Source: Sisyra terminalis (Eukaryota; Arthropoda; Insecta; Neuroptera; Sisyridae). From it: a stretch of 64,000 nt of DNA. The position numbers and the translations under genes are program-made. Below the pieces are notes generated by a model. That model ran no database searches, was not told the origin of the DNA, and saw only the letters and a program-made list of their open reading frames with translations. Shown here in pieces: positions 58,614 to 64,000 of this stretch (position 1 is its first letter; every line of letters starts with the position of its first letter). Location: contig OY292280.1 in the NCBI GenBank assembly GCA_958496175.1, forward strand, positions 2,046,001 through 2,110,000, read 5' to 3'.

Positions 58614-58872
58614 ACAATGTTGATTAGATTTATTTTTTCTCAATTAATTTCATTTATTCAATACATTTAAAAATTTTGGAAACATTTGGCCGAAATAATA
58701 GGGACAAAATACAAACTCAATTAGTATCTATTTTATATTTTCGAAAATCATTGAGTGTACAGGTTCTATTGCAAAATTTATATAAAATATTTTCAAACAG
58801 TTTCAAACAATTTTGAAAAAGTTGTATAAAAGGTGATTGTGAAAAACAAAATAAATTAATGCAACGAAACTA

Positions 58873-59960
58873 TTATCGCCATCTGGTGAATTTAAAAAAA
58901 AAACAACACAATTTGTATGAAGGAGGAGTCATGAAACCAGCTGGGTTATAAACCGCATCAAAATACAAATTCAATCGAGACCTCTTTCTAAATCTTAAAA
59001 TATTATTAATATATATTATCAATTGTAAGCGGTTTTTAGCTAATTGATTCTTAATTTCGTTGTTATTTGCAGATACATTTACAAAAATGTATTTTGGGGG
59101 TTGTAGCAAAATAAAAATGACTTCAATAAATGCTATGAAGTATAATAGGATATATGGAAACGTATATAAGCGAATAGTAAAAAAATTACACCTATTGCGT
59201 AGCATTTCGTAGCATGCCTGATCACCGGCCATTTTTATGTATTTGTCCTTTTTTATTACATGCATATCAGCTTTTCTATCAGCCTTGTTAGTATGCAACT
59301 AAGTTATTAAAGGCATTTAAAAACATTTAAATTTTAAGTGCTATTTTTAAAGCGGGATAATCCCGAAGGAAGACTCAACAATGGAGATATTTTTGACCAA
59401 AGTTGAAAATGGGTACTCGGGTGTCCAGATTGTAATAAGAAGTTCCCTTATTACGATTATTCGCTTGGGAATATAATATGTCAATTTCTAATTACAAATA
59501 AATGGCGTCCTTTTTCCCATTTTCCCAAAGTTTATTACAAAAAGGGATTAAATAATGAAGTTCATCGAAATGAAAACGTTTTTTTCTTCGGGAAAGTTTG
59601 ACTGAGGAAAATTTGTTATTTTTATTGATGAAACGGAATCGAAGAAATCGCGTAGGAGCATTAATTTTCTCGGGTGCTTTTTTAAATCATTTTCACCAAG
59701 TATGACGTCAGTGGTTGTGCTTTGCTTTTCAGCAAATATACGTGGGATTCATACATTGGCATGTCTGACAAAGACGAATATATTCCACCACGATCTTCTT
59801 TATCTAAATAACAGGAACATATTTTACAGGGTTTTAAAATAAGAGGGTTGATTTTGGGTATTTTGGGGTAGTTTTTCAATGGTATGACGGCCAATTTATC
59901 GGTGGATTTTTTGGTGGTGTTAATTGTTTTTGGTGAGGAGGAAAATTGGTGATTTTCCAT
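58873..59960 (-). CDS. Possible two-exon gene of unknown function
   Basis: Minus-strand exon 59960-59742 (73 codons from ATG) and exon 59298-58873 join in phase 0 through a GTATAT donor and an ACTTAG acceptor, giving 214 aa. The first part has KPCKICSCYLDKEDRGG, the second a charged stretch (KADRKADMHVIKKDKYIK), one hydrophobic segment of about 24 residues that could span a membrane, and a basic tail. A donor-like site (AATAG then GTGTAA) after MLRN offers another end. No family recognised. It would be divergent to Phm with start codons 326 bp apart. Codon composition is close to background, so it may be spurious. Confidence 0.35.
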
Positions 59961-60285
59961 GTAGTATGGGGAGCATGCGTGGGAGAAACTTAGGGGAGAT
60001 GTTGGGTATCTTTGTCATTCCAAAGTTATCTCCATTCAGTAGCTTCCACTTGATGTAATTTATTAGTGACAGATAGTGTGGAGGTAGAAATGACATTTAC
60101 TGGATCGTGTGGTACGGTGAAGTTAAACAATTTTTGAACAGCATTTTTGAAGAATTTTGAAGAAAATTGGCGTTGATTTTCGGATGAATCAAGCTTTTTA
60201 CGTGGAACCCAAAGTATACTAAACAGGGATTCAATTCGATTGGGTCCTCGTTAGGAAAAGCGTCGTACAATTTTCCAGCGTGACC

Positions 60286-63200
60286 ATGAAAACTATACTA
60301 TCGAAATTCGGTTATTTGCTACTGTTTGTCATTTTCCATCTGGCTGTGTCGCACGATATCGAAAAATATGCGTTACTAATGCCCAATGTTATCCCTTTCC
60401 GGGTAAGTCACCAATTTCCAAACACCATATGGTTTTTCCAAACATAAGCTTCACCCACTTTTCCACCAAAATCCTCAGATCCAAAAACATATCAAAACAC
60501 TTCCCAAATAAAATTTGCTCATTTTTTTTCCAGCCTGAACTATACTTATGTACTCCAAGAAAAGTGGATACTTTCGGAAGTTACTATATAGGTAACCACT
60601 ATAAATTATTGCCCAAATTTCCCAATAAGTAACCCTCAAATTATTTCAGTTGGATTCGAACCGAATTCAACGATGGAAACTGCCCACCACATGCTACTGT
60701 ACGGATGTGAAAAACCAGGAAGTGATTTACCAGTATGGTAAGCAAAAGATTCCTAATTTTCTTCCGTTTTTTTTTTAATTATTCTTTCGGTAACTTTCAG
60801 GAATTGTGGAGAAATGTCAGAAGAAGGGTATAACGAAGAGACTGCCAGTCCTTGTGGAGAAGGATCTCAGGTATTTATCTAATAGAAAAAAGAATCCCAA
60901 ACGTATTGATTGCTAAATTGGGGAGCCACAAGGTTTATAAATTACACAGATTACCCCATTAGAAAAAAAAATGACGTCATACGAAGAATTTTGAAATTTG
61001 AATCAGTCTGAAGATATGTACAAATTTCTTCTGGATACGTCATGTAGCGCATGAGGCCACCTGTGTATTTTATAAACCTTGGGGGAGCCAGACCCGGAGT
61101 TGGCTTCATCAAAATTTATACTAACTCCAGCTCCTATGAATCCTATGTTTAATTTAGAACCTTAATTAGCGAAATACTAGTTCTACAACTTGGTAATTGA
61201 TAGTTGGGAATTCTAATAACGAATATCAACTCTTAAATTATAAAAATCAAGAGTGAAAAGCTGGACTTAACTAGTGAAGACTCCGGTTTTGGCTCCAGCT
61301 CCAATTTCAAAGTCAATGCTTTTTTCAAATTATTTATACCTATTTATTACTACCAAGATTTTTAGCGACTCTAGGATAAATAAACATCCGTAAGAGCCTT
61401 AGTTAGCAAAATCCTAATACTATATCTTGATAACTGATAGCAGAAAAATTGACCCCGGATTTGGAGTTGGAGCTTTTGTTTAAAAAAATAGCTCCATAGT
61501 TTTAGTTCAGTTTCTCATACCTGATATAGAAGACATTAATTTCCTCAAAATTCTGGTCCATAATTTTCCAATATTTCACCATTTTAAGCGTTTCTCTTCA
61601 ACATACTTCTCCTTTTTAAATATTACGTCACTATTATGACGGAAATATAGATTAAAATATTTAATAATATAAAACTAATCTGAAGATGAAGTTAAAAATT
61701 TGAGAAAAAAGTTAAAAAAATTTTTTTGAGATACTGCGATCGTCACGTTTTTGTAGACCCCCCACTCCCCGATCCACCTTATTACCCTAAGTATTTCCCT
61801 CTCCACCCCTTTTATTTTGGATTATTCCCTTTTTATTGTGTTTTCTACTTTGTTTTGTTATTCGATTCGCATTTTTTTGTTTATTAAATTCTCATAAGGT
61901 ATAATTCCCGTTTTGGGATAAATTTTCATTATGGGCCGATTTATTTGCGAATTAACTTAAAAACAGTAGAAAATGCAACGTTGCCGGATTTTGACCATTC
62001 TTAAGGGGATGTGAGCCAAAAAAAATGCTTGAAAAAAAAAATGGGTCAAAGAAATATTTTGACAAAAACATCGGGTCATTAAAAACATATATTTTTTGTT
62101 AGCCATACTGAATGATTTTATGTTAGTCCACCCCTGTTCCCAGTTATGGATTTTTGTTGAGAAAACAATCTGCATTTGGCCATGACCTTGGTGACACAAA
62201 GTCGTATTCGAAGTTTCTTTTACCTGCTTTCTAATTCTTTAGAATTGAGTATTCAGCCCCTTTCTACCCTTACCTCCTTTATTTGCTGCTCTTGTTCCCA
62301 TTAATACAATATGGGTTACTTTTGAAATATTTAAAATGTGGGAATTTGGTTTTTTTTTAGATCATTTACGCTTGGGCTCGTGATGCCCCTATGCTAAAAC
62401 TACCCGACGGGGTTGGCTTTAAAGTTGGGGGAAAATCAAAAATCAAATATTTAGTTCTCCAAGTCCACTACGCTCATATCGATAAATTTCGAGGTAAGCT
62501 GTAAAAATAATTGTTTTTTTTTAAACGAATAATGTGGATCCCCAAATTTTAGATGGATCCAGTGATGATTCCGGGATATTTCTGTACTATACAAAACGAA
62601 CGTAAGTTAATGAAATTAAGGGGTAAGTATAAAAATTAATGTACTTTGTCGTATGTTTAGGCAAGAGAAGTTGGCTGGTGTTATTTTATTGGGGACCGCA
62701 GGGGTAATAAAGCCGATGGGTATAACTCATATGGAAACGATGTGCCAAATTAAGGAAAATAAAACCATCCACCCGTTTGCATATCGCACCCATACCCATA
62801 GTCTTGGGAAAGTCGTTTCGGGATATCGAGTCCGGAATAACTATAAGGGTGAAGACGAGTGGACTCTTCTGGGAAAACGGGACCCGCTTACCCCGCAAAT
62901 GTTTTATCCGGTGGAAAGCACCGATGCTATCCTTCCGGGTGATCGTTTGGTAAGAATTGTTAGACCCTATTTTTCTTTTTTCATCAGTGGATTTTATAGG
63001 ATAAACTTTATATATTATTTTGGATATAATCTTCATTAGTCAAAGTCAAACTTTGACCATTAATAACTCTGCAACAAGTAGATTTATCAAAAAATGCTAA
63101 AAGACTTTTTTTGTAGAACGTTCAATTTCCTTTAGTAATTTATAAAAAAATATTATTTCTGAATAGCAATTCGTTCAGGAGTTACAAATTTCCAAAGTTA

Positions 63201-63874
63201 AAAAATCAAACCCTAAAAACAAATCAATGTCAAGGCTCGATTATAAAGAAACGGTTGGTTTCACAAAAATTTACTATCAAACCTTTTTTGTAGAGCATTA
63301 AATTTCCTATAAGTACATATTTATTTTTTAAATCCTTTCGTACGGTGGTTCAAAATTTTTGAGGATAAAACTACGCTTTGGATTGAAAAATTCAAAATTA
63401 AAACTTTTTGCTCTAATCAAATAAATTTTTTTTCGCTGATTTTGAACAGTTATATTGTTTATACAACATATAGAATATATTGTGGTCCAATTTATGTAGT
63501 ATAATTCACTATAATAACATATAAAAATCATACCATAAACATAAATTTGAAGAGATACGTATTTCGATTGCCAAGAAATCTTTCTCAGTAGTCATCAAGT
63601 AGTTTGGACAACTCCGTAACTGTTTTGTGATGATTCACAATGCACTGGAATCATCATATTCTATATATTGTATAAACTTTTTGTCCTTTTTTAATATTTT
63701 TGATATATCTTTTCAAAAAATAAATAAATAGATTTTATGGTTTAGCCTACCTTCATAATAGTTATCAATTTTTGGCTTATTTTAGAAATATAGTTTAATA
63801 TCATCTTGAATTTATTTTTTTAGGCGGCAAGATGTACTATGTTGAGTCGAAGAAAAACGGTGACGAAAATTGGG
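60286..63874 (+). CDS. Phm: Peptidylglycine alpha-hydroxylating monooxygenase, 5' part
   Basis: PHM hydroxylates C-terminal glycine-extended neuropeptides using two coppers, ascorbate and oxygen, the first step of peptide amidation, in the secretory pathway. Exons in the window: 60286-60402, 60534-60591, 60650-60737, 60801-60870, 62361-62493, 62553-62601, 62661-62949 and 63825-63874, all in phase: 284 codons plus two bases, with a donor GTGAGT at 63875, so the 3' end lies outside. A signal peptide (hydrophobic core YLLLFVIFHLAV) ends near residue 22. Copper ligands are visible: HH at 71-72 (AHHMLLYGC), H147 (VLQVHYAH), and H216 and H218 (RTHTHSLGKVVSGYRVRN). The Met ligand would be in the missing part. 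Cysteines CTP, YGC, NCGE and SPCGE fit the family's disulfides. The length so far suggests monofunctional PHM, as in flies, but a lyase domain downstream cannot be excluded. Confidence 0.95.
60929..61081. mobile_element. MITE with exact 9-bp target duplication, in Phm intron 4
   Basis: CAAGGTTTATAAATTACACAG and CTGTGTATTTTATAAACCTTG are the inverted ends of 153 bp. GGGGAGCCA lies directly outside both (60920-60928 and 61082-61090). A 9-bp duplication points to Mutator-like transposition. The body contains a TGACGTCA palindrome. Sister copy at 57162-57316. Confidence 0.85.
61335..61400 (-). mobile_element. SINE core fragment in Phm intron 4
   Basis: Minus-strand ATCCTAGAGTCGCTAAAAATC and TTACGGATGTTTATTTATCC are the core and body of the tRNA-derived SINE; the head is missing. 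Confidence 0.55.
61836..62017. mobile_element. MITE, 8-bp-duplication family, left end worn
   Basis: The right end AAAATGCAACGTTGCCGGAT then AAGGGGATGTGAGCC is clear, and the interior ATAAATTTTCATTATGGGCC matches the family. The left inverted end (TTTCTACTTTGTTTTG) survives only partly. In Phm intron 4. Confidence 0.6.
63555..63645. mobile_element. Half copy of the 8421-8720 foldback family
   Basis: ATACGTATTTCGATTGCCAAG, GTCATCAAGTAGTTTGGA and GTAACTGTTTTGTGATGATTCAC match one arm and the spacer of the foldback element. In Phm intron 7; the other arm is absent. Confidence 0.6.
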
Positions 63875-64000
63875 TGAGTTATCTAATGAAAAGTTAGACC
63901 AGTGGTTCTTAATCAGGGTTCAATTGAACTCCAGGAGTTCGGTGAGTCAGTCTCGCGGATTTGGTGTTTTGTTCATTTTATGCACCAATTAATTAATATT

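Noticed and set aside
62686..63036. Minus-strand ORF over Phm exon 7
   Set aside because: Shadow of the Phm coding exon.

Overview
The window is AT-rich animal nuclear DNA and almost certainly from an insect. It has spliced genes with GT-AG introns, many of them only 50-80 nt, long gene-poor intergenic stretches, many short inverted-repeat transposons and a tRNA-derived SINE. The recognisable proteins (boule, Atrophin/Grunge, a PEBP, a peptidylglycine alpha-hydroxylating monooxygenase) are animal genes. I cannot fix the insect order from sequence alone.

Layout. 1-3189: non-coding, with a degenerate tandem array near 2.2-2.7 kb. 3190-4701 (+): boule, an RRM germline RNA-binding protein; any earlier exon is not identified. 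4702-27281: a 22.5 kb gene desert holding many MITE-like inverted repeats, tandem arrays, a dead non-LTR retrotransposon RNase H fragment (14.3-14.8 kb) and one doubtful ORF at 9.0-9.4 kb. 27282-41297 (+): complete Atrophin (Grunge), 24 coding exons that join in frame to 2,089 codons; its larger introns carry nested MITEs and SINEs. 41298-47836: intergenic, with a dead DDE transposase (minus strand, 43.8-44.7 kb). 47837-49457 (+): a three-exon gene of unknown function with a well-spaced TATA/initiator pair and a 12-nt minisatellite in intron 2. 51350-52013 (+): a second unknown gene, 173 aa, with a spliced 5' UTR. 52014-55133: repeats only. 55134-58100 (-): a PEBP gene of four coding exons plus a predicted 5' UTR exon; intron 1 is filled by a nested MITE cluster. 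58873-59960 (-): a possible two-exon unknown gene. 60286 to the window end (+): Phm, eight exons, running off the right edge.

The genes do not form an operon or one pathway. They are neighbours with separate roles: germline translation control, nuclear co-repression, lipid/kinase-binding PEBP, and neuropeptide amidation. The most distinctive content is the mobile-element record. Several families have inverted termini and target-site duplications readable by eye (8 bp, 9 bp, TTA, TTAA), including elements inserted into other elements. Two unrecognised protein genes lie side by side between Atrophin and PEBP. I found no convincing new multi-gene system; those two genes and the possible third at 59-60 kb are the best candidates for something undescribed.
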